A stretch of 64,000 bases of DNA from JBGAKG01 sp044224495 (GTDB taxonomy: Bacteria > Myxococcota_A > Polyangia > Polyangiales > Polyangiaceae), in NCBI GenBank assembly GCA_044224495.1, contig JBGAKG010000036.1, forward strand, positions 20,259-84,258, given 5' to 3'. A program made the translations under genes and the position numbers. Below are positions 26,226 through 35,358 of the stretch, in pieces. The notes under the pieces were generated by a model. The model was given only the letters and a program-made list of their open reading frames with translations, searched no databases and was not told where the DNA came from. Every line of letters starts with the position of its first letter. The stretch's first letter is position 1.

Positions 26226-26466
26226 CGGATTCGGACCTCCAGCTCGGCACGAGAGCGAACGCCGTGCCGGGCGCGCCAGCGCCGTTTTCCCGAGGAATCC
26301 GCGCGCGCGAGGGTGGCGCGCGCCACTTCGCGCCAGTCGCCGCGCCACCCCCCGCCTGAGCCGGTGACCGCTCGATGCGAGCCTGCCGGACCTGCGAGGA
26401 CTTGGACACCAGCGGCGTCAGCCCTCCGGAGAGGCCCGATGGTGATCGTGCTAACGATCGGCACCG

Positions 26467-27177
26467 ATGCGCCCCCTCCGGATCGGCCTCCTGGCCACGG
26501 CTACCCTCGCCCTCGCGTGCGCGCGGTCGGCCTCCGATCGCGCGAGCGTCGCTCCGCCCTCGACGGCATCCGCATCCGCATCCGCACCCGCATCCGCACC
26601 CGCATCCGCATCCGCATCCGCATCCGCATCCGCATCCGCGTCCGCACCCACATCCGCATCCGCATCCGCGTCGGCTCCGAGCCCGCGCACCGCGGGCGCG
26701 CTCGGCGCGTCGATCGCGGACTGCCCCTGGGCTCCCGGCGCCTCCGCGCACGGCATCCACGACGTCGCGTTCTGCTCGTGCACCCACCGCTTCGTCGGCC
26801 CGCTCAGCGGATGCCACGCCGAGCACCGCATCTACACCGCGAACGGCGGCGGCGGACACTACACGACCGACCTCGATGCGTTCGTCGCGTTCGCCGACGT
26901 CGACGGTGACGGCGTCGACGAGGCCCTCTTCGCCCTCCGCGAGCGCGACCTCGCCCCCACCGACACCAACGCGCGCGAGCACACCGAGCTCACCGTCGTT
27001 CGGATCGACCACGGCTCCCTCGTCGTCGTCGCGAGCGCCGGCGCGGGCAAGGTCGACGGCGCCAGCGCGCGCGGCAACGCGTTCGTCGTGCGCGAGCGCG
27101 GCCCGAAGGGCGCATGCGACGTGGGTTGGGCCGTCCGCGGCACCACCCTCGCGCGCACCTCGCCCGAGTGCCCCTGA
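26467..27177 (+). CDS. Lipoprotein with Ser-Ala repeat linker, unknown function
   Basis: A 236-residue protein: a signal with lipobox (LALAC, about 15-19), then residues 34-68 almost wholly Ser-Ala and Ala-Pro pairs coded by a GCATCC hexamer repeat, then a globular part with Cys pairs (ADCPWAP, FCSCTHRF, SGCHAEH) and an FG-GAP/EF-hand-like motif DVDGDGVDEA (about 139-148) that could bind calcium. The repeat is frame-neutral, so its length can change without breaking the gene. No family is recognised. Confidence 0.75.
   Translation: MRPLRIGLLATATLALACARSASDRASVAPPSTASASASAPASAPASASASASASASASAPTSASASASAPSPRTAGALGASIADCPWAPGASAHGIHDVAFCSCTHRFVGPLSGCHAEHRIYTANGGGGHYTTDLDAFVAFADVDGDGVDEALFALRERDLAPTDTNAREHTELTVVRIDHGSLVVVASAGAGKVDGASARGNAFVVRERGPKGACDVGWAVRGTTLARTSPECP
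26565..26673. repeat. GCATCC hexanucleotide tandem repeat in a coding linker
   Basis: About 18 units of a 6-base repeat (CATCCG with CACCCG and CGTCCG variants) code Ser-Ala in the lipoprotein at 26467-27177. It is a microsatellite within a gene rather than a CRISPR: the units are 6 bases and have no spacers. Confidence 0.85.
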
Positions 27178-27191
27178 CCGCCTGGGTCCCC

Positions 27192-27836
27192 TCAGCGCGG
27201 GCGGAAGAGGATCCGCATGGTCACCCACAGCGCCAGCACCACCGCCAGCGCCACGATCCGCGATTGGTTCCCGAGCAGATCGAGGAAGAACGGCACGAAG
27301 AAGACCGCCAGCGTCACGGACACGATCAACCCGACCCGCAGGTAACGCTGCACCCGGCGCGGCGCCTCGAGCGGCCGAATCTCTCCGAGCGCCACCCGCA
27401 GCTCCGCGAACCCGTCGCCCCCGCGCGGGACGTCGACGATCTCCGGGCTGTCGTCGCGCCCGTCCCACCCCTCCGCCAGCTCGATCCGGAGGCCTCCGAG
27501 CAGCCCCGGGATCTCCCGGACCCGCTCGACCGCCGGGCGCGGAACCTTGTGCTCGCCGCGGAGCGTGGTGATCACGACGTCGAGCTCACCGACGTCGACC
27601 GTGAACCGCGCGAGGTGGCGCCGCAGCCGCTGCCACGTCGTCGCCCCGCGCGCGAAGCCGAGCAGCAAGAGCAACACGCCGCCGATCACGAAGAACTTCA
27701 CCGGCGCCACGTCGAGCCGCGCCAGCACCACCAGGACGAACGCCGGCGGAGCAATCGCCGACACCGTCTCCGCGACCGCCGAGCCGAGCGCGCGCCGCGC
27801 GATCGCCTCCTCGCCGAGCGCGTAGTGGACGCTCAT
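27192..27836 (-). CDS. Membrane protein, unknown function
   Basis: A 214-residue protein with two membrane helices near residues 25-65 (AFVLVVLARL, FFVIGGVLLLLLGFA) and two near 165-210 (VGLIVSVTLAVFFVPFF, IVALAVVLALWV). The region between, about 75-155, is a soluble beta-rich segment (FTVDVGELDVVITTLRGE). No motif points to a function. The stop is 9 bases past the lipoprotein on the other strand, and the start is 6 bases from the end of the B12-binding gene, so those two may share a transcript. Confidence 0.7.
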   Translation of the reverse strand: MSVHYALGEEAIARRALGSAVAETVSAIAPPAFVLVVLARLDVAPVKFFVIGGVLLLLLGFARGATTWQRLRRHLARFTVDVGELDVVITTLRGEHKVPRPAVERVREIPGLLGGLRIELAEGWDGRDDSPEIVDVPRGGDGFAELRVALGEIRPLEAPRRVQRYLRVGLIVSVTLAVFFVPFFLDLLGNQSRIVALAVVLALWVTMRILFRPR

Positions 27837-27842
27837 CGACGT

Positions 27843-28256
27843 TCAGGCCGTGCGCGGCTTCACGTTGTCGCGCACCCAACCGATGATCGTCTCGAGCGTG
27901 GTCCCCGGCGTGAAGACGCCTTTCGCGCCGGCCGCCTTCAGCCGCTCGAGGTCCCCTTCCGGGATGATGCCGCCACCGAAGACCACTACGTCGTCCGCGC
28001 CCTTCGCCTTCAGCGCCTCGATCACGGCGGGGAACAACGTGTTGTGCGCGCCGCTCATGATCGAGAGGCCGACGCCGTCGACGTCTTCCTGCACCGCGGC
28101 GTTCGCGATCATCTCGGGCGTCTGGTGGAGCCCGGTGTAGACGACCTCGAACCCGGCATCGCGGAGCGCTCGCGCCACGACCTTCGCGCCGCGATCGTGA
28201 CCGTCCAAGCCCGGCTTGGCGACGAGGATGCGAACCTTCCGCTCGGTTTCCGACAT
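27843..28256 (-). CDS. Stand-alone cobalamin-binding domain (methylmalonyl-CoA mutase C-terminal type)
   Basis: A 137-residue Rossmann-like domain that matches the B12-binding end of methylmalonyl-CoA mutase. It shows the DxHxxG base-off motif (Asp18, His20, Gly23 in LDGHDRGAKV), SIMSGAH and VFGGGIIPEGD. His20 would replace the dimethylbenzimidazole ligand of cobalamin. In two-subunit mutases this domain is a separate gene, but no catalytic subunit is in view, so it may pair with a mutase encoded elsewhere or with a related mutase such as isobutyryl-CoA mutase. Confidence 0.85.
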   Translation of the reverse strand: MSETERKVRILVAKPGLDGHDRGAKVVARALRDAGFEVVYTGLHQTPEMIANAAVQEDVDGVGLSIMSGAHNTLFPAVIEALKAKGADDVVVFGGGIIPEGDLERLKAAGAKGVFTPGTTLETIIGWVRDNVKPRTA

Positions 28257-28343
28257 GGGCGCGCATTATCCCGAAACCCGGGCCCTCGTCAAAGGCGGCT
28301 CCGCGCGGGGCCCCCTCCGACCCCCCATGCTAGAGTCGGGCCG

Positions 28344-30239
<1,896 letters not shown>

Positions 30240-30341
30240 ATGTGACATTTCCGAAACACGGGCCTCGCAACCCCGCGAGCTCACGCGCCTGCCACCCGCC
30301 CCTCCATCGACGGTGCGCGGTTCGTACCTACCGCTGTGGGC

Positions 30342-31445
30342 ATGAATGGAAAGACCCTGAACCGAGCCGCCGCGCGCGTCGTGATCGCGCTCGAGCAGAA
30401 CCGGCTCGCCCTCGCCTTCGTCGGGGCGTGGATCACCGCGAGTGCCCTCGTCTTCGGTCTCGCACTCTCGCACGACCTCGGTGACGCACTTCTTCTCGCC
30501 CTCACGCTCCGCCGCGATCCCAGCGAGCTCGGGCGCCTCTATGCGGGCTTCACCGAGGTCGTCGTCTTCGGCGCCGTCATCTCCGTCGTCATCGCCAACG
30601 TCACGCGCCGCTGGCGACCCGAGGCGACCTCCGCCGAGCTCGCGCGCCGCGCGCGCGATCACTTCGTCGTGATCGGGCTCTCGCACCTCGGCGCGCGCGT
30701 TCGGACGCTGGCGACTGCCGCCGGCGCGGACGTCGTCGTCGTCGACACCGACCGCGCCCGCGTCGACGAGCTCGTGAAGGCCGAGGAGCCGGTCGTCATC
30801 GGCACCGTCCGCGATCCCAGCGTCCTCGACGACGCCGCGATCACGCGCGCCGCCGTCGTCGTCGTCGCGACCGACGACCTCGACGAGGCCGCCATCGCGT
30901 GTCGCTCCGTCCGCGCCCGAAACCCGCGCTGCGAGCTCGTCGTGCGCTGCGCGGACGACGACGTCGGCAAGGCGCTCGCCCGCGCCCACGGCGCCCGGGC
31001 CATCTCGACCTCGCGCCTCGCCGCCGCGCACCTCGCGGCCCGCGCCTCCCGCATCGGCGCGCGGCGGGCAATCGTCGCAGGGGACAACGGCCTCGCGCGG
31101 CGCGTCGCCGAGGCGCTCCGCAGCGGCGGGCTCGAGGTCGTCTCGGTCACGAGCGAAGCGGCGCTGATGGCAGCGCCGCTCGCGGAGGCTCAGCTCGTCG
31201 TCTTCGCCGACGACGACCTCGGTACCAATTTGGTCTACGCGGACCGCGTGCGGGACGTGAACGCGACCGTCGAGATCGTCGCGCGCGTCTTCCACGAAGA
31301 CGCCGCCGAGATCCTCGCGCGCGCTCCGTTCCGCTGCACGCTCCTCTCGACGTCGCGCCTCGCCGCGGAGGGCCTCGTTCGCGAGGGACTCCTCCGCCGC
31401 GTGCAGGACGCCGACGCGCGCGCGGCCCGAGCCGCGCACGCGTGA
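30342..31445 (+). CDS. RCK/TrkA-N-type NAD-binding protein with short membrane N-terminus
   Basis: A 367-residue protein with two hydrophobic segments (about 20-45 and 65-90) and then two Rossmann-like halves, as in RCK potassium-channel regulators: HFVVIGLSHLGARV (about 108), VVVDTDRARVDEL, then the second from about 210. The first nucleotide loop is GxSxxG where the norm is GxGxxG, and the region between the membrane helices shows no GYG selectivity filter. It is therefore not a plain K+ channel; it could be a divergent CASTOR/POLLUX-like or regulatory subunit. A GTG lies six bases upstream as an alternative start. Confidence 0.7.
   Translation: MNGKTLNRAAARVVIALEQNRLALAFVGAWITASALVFGLALSHDLGDALLLALTLRRDPSELGRLYAGFTEVVVFGAVISVVIANVTRRWRPEATSAELARRARDHFVVIGLSHLGARVRTLATAAGADVVVVDTDRARVDELVKAEEPVVIGTVRDPSVLDDAAITRAAVVVVATDDLDEAAIACRSVRARNPRCELVVRCADDDVGKALARAHGARAISTSRLAAAHLAARASRIGARRAIVAGDNGLARRVAEALRSGGLEVVSVTSEAALMAAPLAEAQLVVFADDDLGTNLVYADRVRDVNATVEIVARVFHEDAAEILARAPFRCTLLSTSRLAAEGLVREGLLRRVQDADARAARAAHA
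31222..31233 (-). repeat. Dispersed motif CCARNTTGGTAC, copy 4
   Basis: The minus strand reads CCAAATTGGTAC, in the RCK-like gene. The gene codons are ACC AAT TTG, of which the last two are rare at this GC content. Confidence 0.5.
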
Positions 31446-31449
31446 ACCG

Positions 31450-32244
31450 TCACTCCGCGCTCATCGCCTCCGGCTCCGCCTTCGCGAGCGCAGGCACCGC
31501 AGAGCTGGCCGCCGCCATCGGGGGCTCGCCCACGTCGCGACCGAGCAACATCGCGCCCACGCGCGCGGACGCGCCGTCCCAGAAGCCCGCCTCCGGCGCG
31601 AAGTCCTTCGGGTTGCGGAACGTGCCGAACACGAGGTCCCAGAGCGCCAGGTTGCCGTAGTTGTAGGCGTGCACGCCGCGCTGGTGGTGCACGGAGTGCC
31701 CTTCGGGCCGCTGCACGATCCAACCGACCCAATGCGGGGTGCGCACGTTGAGGTGCTGGAACATCGCGCAGAGGAACGACGCGAAGCCCGCGAGCGCGGC
31801 CGCGTCGGCCGAGACCCCGAGGATCGTCGCCGCGAGCGTGGTCGGGAACACCTGGAGCACGATGTCGAACGGGTGGAAGTACGCCGCCCCCGCGACGTCG
31901 ACGCGCTCGGCACTGTGGTGCATCTGGTGCGTCCAGCGCCAGACGAAGGGAACGCGGTGCATGAAGCGGTGCAGCCCGTAGGAGAACAGCTCCGACAGCA
32001 CGAGCGTCGCGAGCGCCGCCACCGCGAGCGGGAGCTTCGTCCCCGGGACCAGCGCGATCGGGGCGAGCAACGGACCGACCAGCGCCGGCACGAGCGCATT
32101 GATCACGCCCGTCATCACGAAGAAGACGAAGCCCTTCAGCAGCCAGAACCGCACCTTCGGGAGCTCCCGCGCGGGGAACAACCGCTCGAACACGAGCGAC
32201 AGGACGAACACGACCGGGATCAGCAGGGAAAGGACCGCATCCAT
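31450..32244 (-). CDS. Sterol desaturase/fatty acid hydroxylase family membrane enzyme
   Basis: A 264-residue membrane protein with hydrophobic segments at about 3-18, 34-70 and 75-100, and the histidine clusters of the di-iron hydroxylase superfamily: HRFMHR (about 110), HQMHHS (about 124), and HSVHHQRGVH near the C-terminus. These His bind two irons. Family members hydroxylate or desaturate sterols, carotenoids and fatty acids; the substrate is not clear here. The start at 32244 has GAGG upstream; the longer frame is not supported. Small Ala/Pro tail after the last His box. Confidence 0.88.
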   Translation of the reverse strand: MDAVLSLLIPVVFVLSLVFERLFPARELPKVRFWLLKGFVFFVMTGVINALVPALVGPLLAPIALVPGTKLPLAVAALATLVLSELFSYGLHRFMHRVPFVWRWTHQMHHSAERVDVAGAAYFHPFDIVLQVFPTTLAATILGVSADAAALAGFASFLCAMFQHLNVRTPHWVGWIVQRPEGHSVHHQRGVHAYNYGNLALWDLVFGTFRNPKDFAPEAGFWDGASARVGAMLLGRDVGEPPMAAASSAVPALAKAEPEAMSAE

Positions 32245-32280
32245 GGGCTCACCTCTTTCCCGAGAGGCGTCACCGATCGC

Positions 32281-32294
32281 GGAACATGTGTTCC
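32281..32294. promoter_or_regulatory. Short palindrome upstream of the desaturase-family gene
   Basis: GGAACATGTGTTCC has perfect 6-base arms and a 2-base centre. It lies 37 bases upstream of the gene start at 32244 and just past the end of the AAA ATPase gene. Could be an operator; no factor is suggested. Confidence 0.3.
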
Positions 32295-32296
32295 AT

Positions 32297-35200
32297 CTAC
32301 GGTCGATAGCAGCAGTACGTGCCGGTCCGGACCGCACGCTCGAGGGATTTCCCAATCACTTCATCGACTTCGGTGATCCGCCCAATCGCATCCCGGAGTC
32401 GTCGTTGGACGTTCACGCGGGCGCGTTCCGTCGCCGAGCCCACTCTTCGGGTTCGGCCACCGAGCCCGCCCGCCGCCGCGATCTCGGCCTCCAGGTATTC
32501 TTTCTCCCGCTTCAGGCCCCGGATGCGGCCCAGATCCGCCGCCCGCTCGGCATCCGCCAGCTCCTCGCCGAGGTCGCCGAGCCGCGCCCGATAGGAGGCG
32601 AGCGCCTTCGCGTCCAATCGTTCGCCGGCGTCCGTTTCGGACAAGGCGCCGCCCTCGTCGCTCGCCAGCACGAGCACATGGAGGTCCTCGCCCTCCTTGG
32701 CGACCAACCGCGCGAGCAGCCGCATCCCGCGTACGTCGCGCACCACGACCTCGCGCGACCCGCAGCGGATGCGCCACATCTCGCCTTCGCGCTCGAGCTG
32801 CAGCTTCTCGCGCAGCGGAGCAGCCGGCGCAGCTACTCGTGCCGGGACGGAGCCGGCGGTCGCCGCCGCGAGCTCGCCCTCCACCCGCTCCACCCAAGGC
32901 CGGAGCCGATGGCGGCGCGCGCGCTCGAGCGCGATCTCGAGCCGTGCGCGGCCACGCTCGACGTTCCCAAGGGCGACGTCGAGCAACCCGAGGAGACGCG
33001 CGATCGAGCCCTCGTAGCTCACGCTCACGTGCCCCGCCGGGGCCTCCTCCGTTTCGAGCGGGAGGAGGACCTCGCGACACTGACGCCGAAGCGCCTCGTC
33101 CCCCGCAAAGGCAGCCGCCTCGGCGAGGAGAGTGCGGAAGCCCGCGTCGGAGAGCAGCGCCTCGACGTGCGGCTGCAATCGCTCGATCTCGGCGGCGACG
33201 GCGCTCCGCTCACGCCCCCAGGTGAAGATCTGAGCCCGCAGGATCGCTGCGATCACGTTCCCCATCGGGAGCATGGCGGTCGTCTCGGCGATGTTCGCGG
33301 CAACGGCGCGGAGCTCGTCGACCGACGCACCGTCGCGCGTGCGCTGCCAGCGATGCGCGCGAAGACAGAGCCCGAGCGCGGGATCGTCGGCGAGGACCGC
33401 GAGCTGCTCGATCTCGACGAGGTGGCGGTCCGACTCGTCGAAGTCGCCGTGCATCCGCGCGCGCATCGACGCGAAGAGAAGCGGCTGCCAGCGATAGCGC
33501 GCGTGCCCGTACTCCGCCGAGAGCCGGAGGATCTCGTCGACCTGACCCTCGAACTCGCCGAAGCTTCCGCGCTGGAGCAAGTCGTTCGCCAGGCGCTGTC
33601 GCGCGCGAAGCACCTTCGGCACGTCGCCCGTGCGGAGCGCTCGCTCGAGGAGCTCCTGCCAGAGCTCGATCCGCTCGGCGAGCGGCGCGTAGTCCACCAT
33701 CGCCGAGCCCGCGGTCACGAGCACCTCGGCGAGGAGCCCGTCGTCGTTCAGCGTGCGCGCTCGCGTGATGACCTCGCGCGCGACGTCGACGATCTGCAGC
33801 GGCTCCGGCGCCGGCTGGAGCGCGGCGGCCCGGCGCGCGCCGAGGAGACACGCGAGCGCGGGCTCGCGCCCGTCGAGGAGGGCGAGCGCTTCGTCGAGGA
33901 GCGCCGCCAGCGCATGATCGGCGACGCCGGGCCGGATCTGCGCCCCGAGGAGAAGCGCCGCCCGCGCGAACGTGGCCGCTCCCTCGCGCCGGCGAGTGCG
34001 CTCGAGAACCGCCTGGCACATCGCCCGCCATGCACCATCACGCCCGGCGCGCTGCGCGAGGGTGGCGACGCGCAGCACCTCCTCGGGGGTCGATGGGAAG
34101 GCGACGAGCGTCGTGCGGCGCGCCTCTTCGAGCCGCTCGGCGAGGGCGAAGGCGCGGTCGTACGCGCGCTGCTGCTCGAGTGCATCGATCACGCCGCTGA
34201 CCAAGCGCAGCGTGGCCTCTTCGTCGCCCGGCTGCACGCCGTCGAGCGCATGCCGCGCGCGAAGCGCAATCACCTCGGGGGCATCGCCCGCTTTCGCGAG
34301 CGCAGCCGCCGCGCGCGCGTGGAGCGCCGCCCGTCGCTCGGCGCCGAGCGCCTCGGCAACCGCGTCGCGTTCGAGGATGTGCCCGAACGCAAACAGGCCC
34401 GGGCTTCGTTCGACGACGAGCCCGGCCGCGATCGCGGGCGCGAGATCGTCGATCAAGCGCGCCGGCAGGAGCTCCAGCATCCGCGCGGCGTGCCCGGCGG
34501 CGAAGTCGCGCCCGAGGATGGCACCGGCTTCGAGCGCGCGCCGCGCCGCGGGCGGGAGGGCCTCCACGCGCTCGATCACGACGTCGCGGATCGCCCCCGG
34601 CACCGCGCCCGACTTGAGCCGACGCGCATCCGCGCCGCGCATCATCTCGACGACGAAGAGAGGGTTCCCCTCCGTGCGCTCCGTCAGCGCGCGAAGCTCC
34701 TCCTTGCCGAGCGGGCGCGCGGCCCAACGCTCCGCGAGCGCGGACACCGCGGTCGCGTCCAACGGCGCGAGACGGAGCACGAGCCCGCTCCGCGCGAGGC
34801 GCTCGAGCCGCTGGCCCGCGCGGGTGTCGATGCGAGCGTCCACGTCGCGCCGGGTGACGACGATCACGAGCGGGAGCGAGCGCACCGGCTGCGACAGGAA
34901 CACGAGGAGGTCGAGCGTCTGCAAGTCGGCCGCGTGGACGTCCTCGACGATCCACACGGTCGGCGTGGTGAGCTTCGCGAGCGCGTCGAGCACCGCCTCC
35001 CACAGCGCGAACGGGCTCGCCGCGCGCTCGGGATCGACGCCCAGCGCGCGGAGCATCGGCGCGATCGGAAAGTAGGGCGGCGCGTCGGCGAACTCCCAGG
35101 CGCGACCGCGAATCACCTGGGCGCCGGCGACCGTGCCGGACCAGGTGTCGACGAGCGCGCTCTTGCCGATGCCGGGGGGCCCGCTCACGACGACGACGCG

Positions 35201-35308
35201 ACCGCGCGGGGAGCGCTCGGCGCCCGCGAGATCGCGCCCGCGTGCGTCGGTCGCGACCGCAGCGAGCTCGGAGAGCTCGTGGTCACGCCCCCAAAGCCCG
35301 TCAGCCAC
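32297..35308 (-). CDS. Large AAA_16-type ATPase, MalT-like signalling protein without a visible HTH
   Basis: A 1003-residue protein. The N-terminal ATPase domain (about 1-260) has a classic Walker A, SGPPGIGKSALV (about 34-45), and Walker B, VWIVEDVHA. A long helical array follows (about 330-800), TPR-like, then a C-terminal domain (about 845-1000) with REVVVRDVRGMRLLARLVA and the ending RTGTYCCYRP. That ending domain is common behind AAA_16 ATPases in high-GC bacteria. MalT and related STAND proteins end in a LuxR-type helix-turn-helix, not seen here, so the output is unknown. Start taken as the GTG at 35308, since longer frames run into the neighbouring gene. Confidence 0.8.
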   Translation of the reverse strand: MADGLWGRDHELSELAAVATDARGRDLAGAERSPRGRVVVVSGPPGIGKSALVDTWSGTVAGAQVIRGRAWEFADAPPYFPIAPMLRALGVDPERAASPFALWEAVLDALAKLTTPTVWIVEDVHAADLQTLDLLVFLSQPVRSLPLVIVVTRRDVDARIDTRAGQRLERLARSGLVLRLAPLDATAVSALAERWAARPLGKEELRALTERTEGNPLFVVEMMRGADARRLKSGAVPGAIRDVVIERVEALPPAARRALEAGAILGRDFAAGHAARMLELLPARLIDDLAPAIAAGLVVERSPGLFAFGHILERDAVAEALGAERRAALHARAAAALAKAGDAPEVIALRARHALDGVQPGDEEATLRLVSGVIDALEQQRAYDRAFALAERLEEARRTTLVAFPSTPEEVLRVATLAQRAGRDGAWRAMCQAVLERTRRREGAATFARAALLLGAQIRPGVADHALAALLDEALALLDGREPALACLLGARRAAALQPAPEPLQIVDVAREVITRARTLNDDGLLAEVLVTAGSAMVDYAPLAERIELWQELLERALRTGDVPKVLRARQRLANDLLQRGSFGEFEGQVDEILRLSAEYGHARYRWQPLLFASMRARMHGDFDESDRHLVEIEQLAVLADDPALGLCLRAHRWQRTRDGASVDELRAVAANIAETTAMLPMGNVIAAILRAQIFTWGRERSAVAAEIERLQPHVEALLSDAGFRTLLAEAAAFAGDEALRRQCREVLLPLETEEAPAGHVSVSYEGSIARLLGLLDVALGNVERGRARLEIALERARRHRLRPWVERVEGELAAATAGSVPARVAAPAAPLREKLQLEREGEMWRIRCGSREVVVRDVRGMRLLARLVAKEGEDLHVLVLASDEGGALSETDAGERLDAKALASYRARLGDLGEELADAERAADLGRIRGLKREKEYLEAEIAAAGGLGGRTRRVGSATERARVNVQRRLRDAIGRITEVDEVIGKSLERAVRTGTYCCYRP

Positions 35309-35358
35309 GGCGCCCCATGCGCCCCAGCATACGGCAGCCTTCAGCTCGGTGCTCCGCG

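Noticed and set aside
26565..26673. Repeat array, possible CRISPR
   Set aside because: Units are 6 bases, contiguous, no spacers, and they encode a Ser-Ala linker in frame.
27114..28343. Long frame on the + strand upstream of the kinase
   Set aside because: It is the Arg-rich shadow of the membrane and B12-binding genes on the minus strand; the kinase starts at the GTG at 28344.
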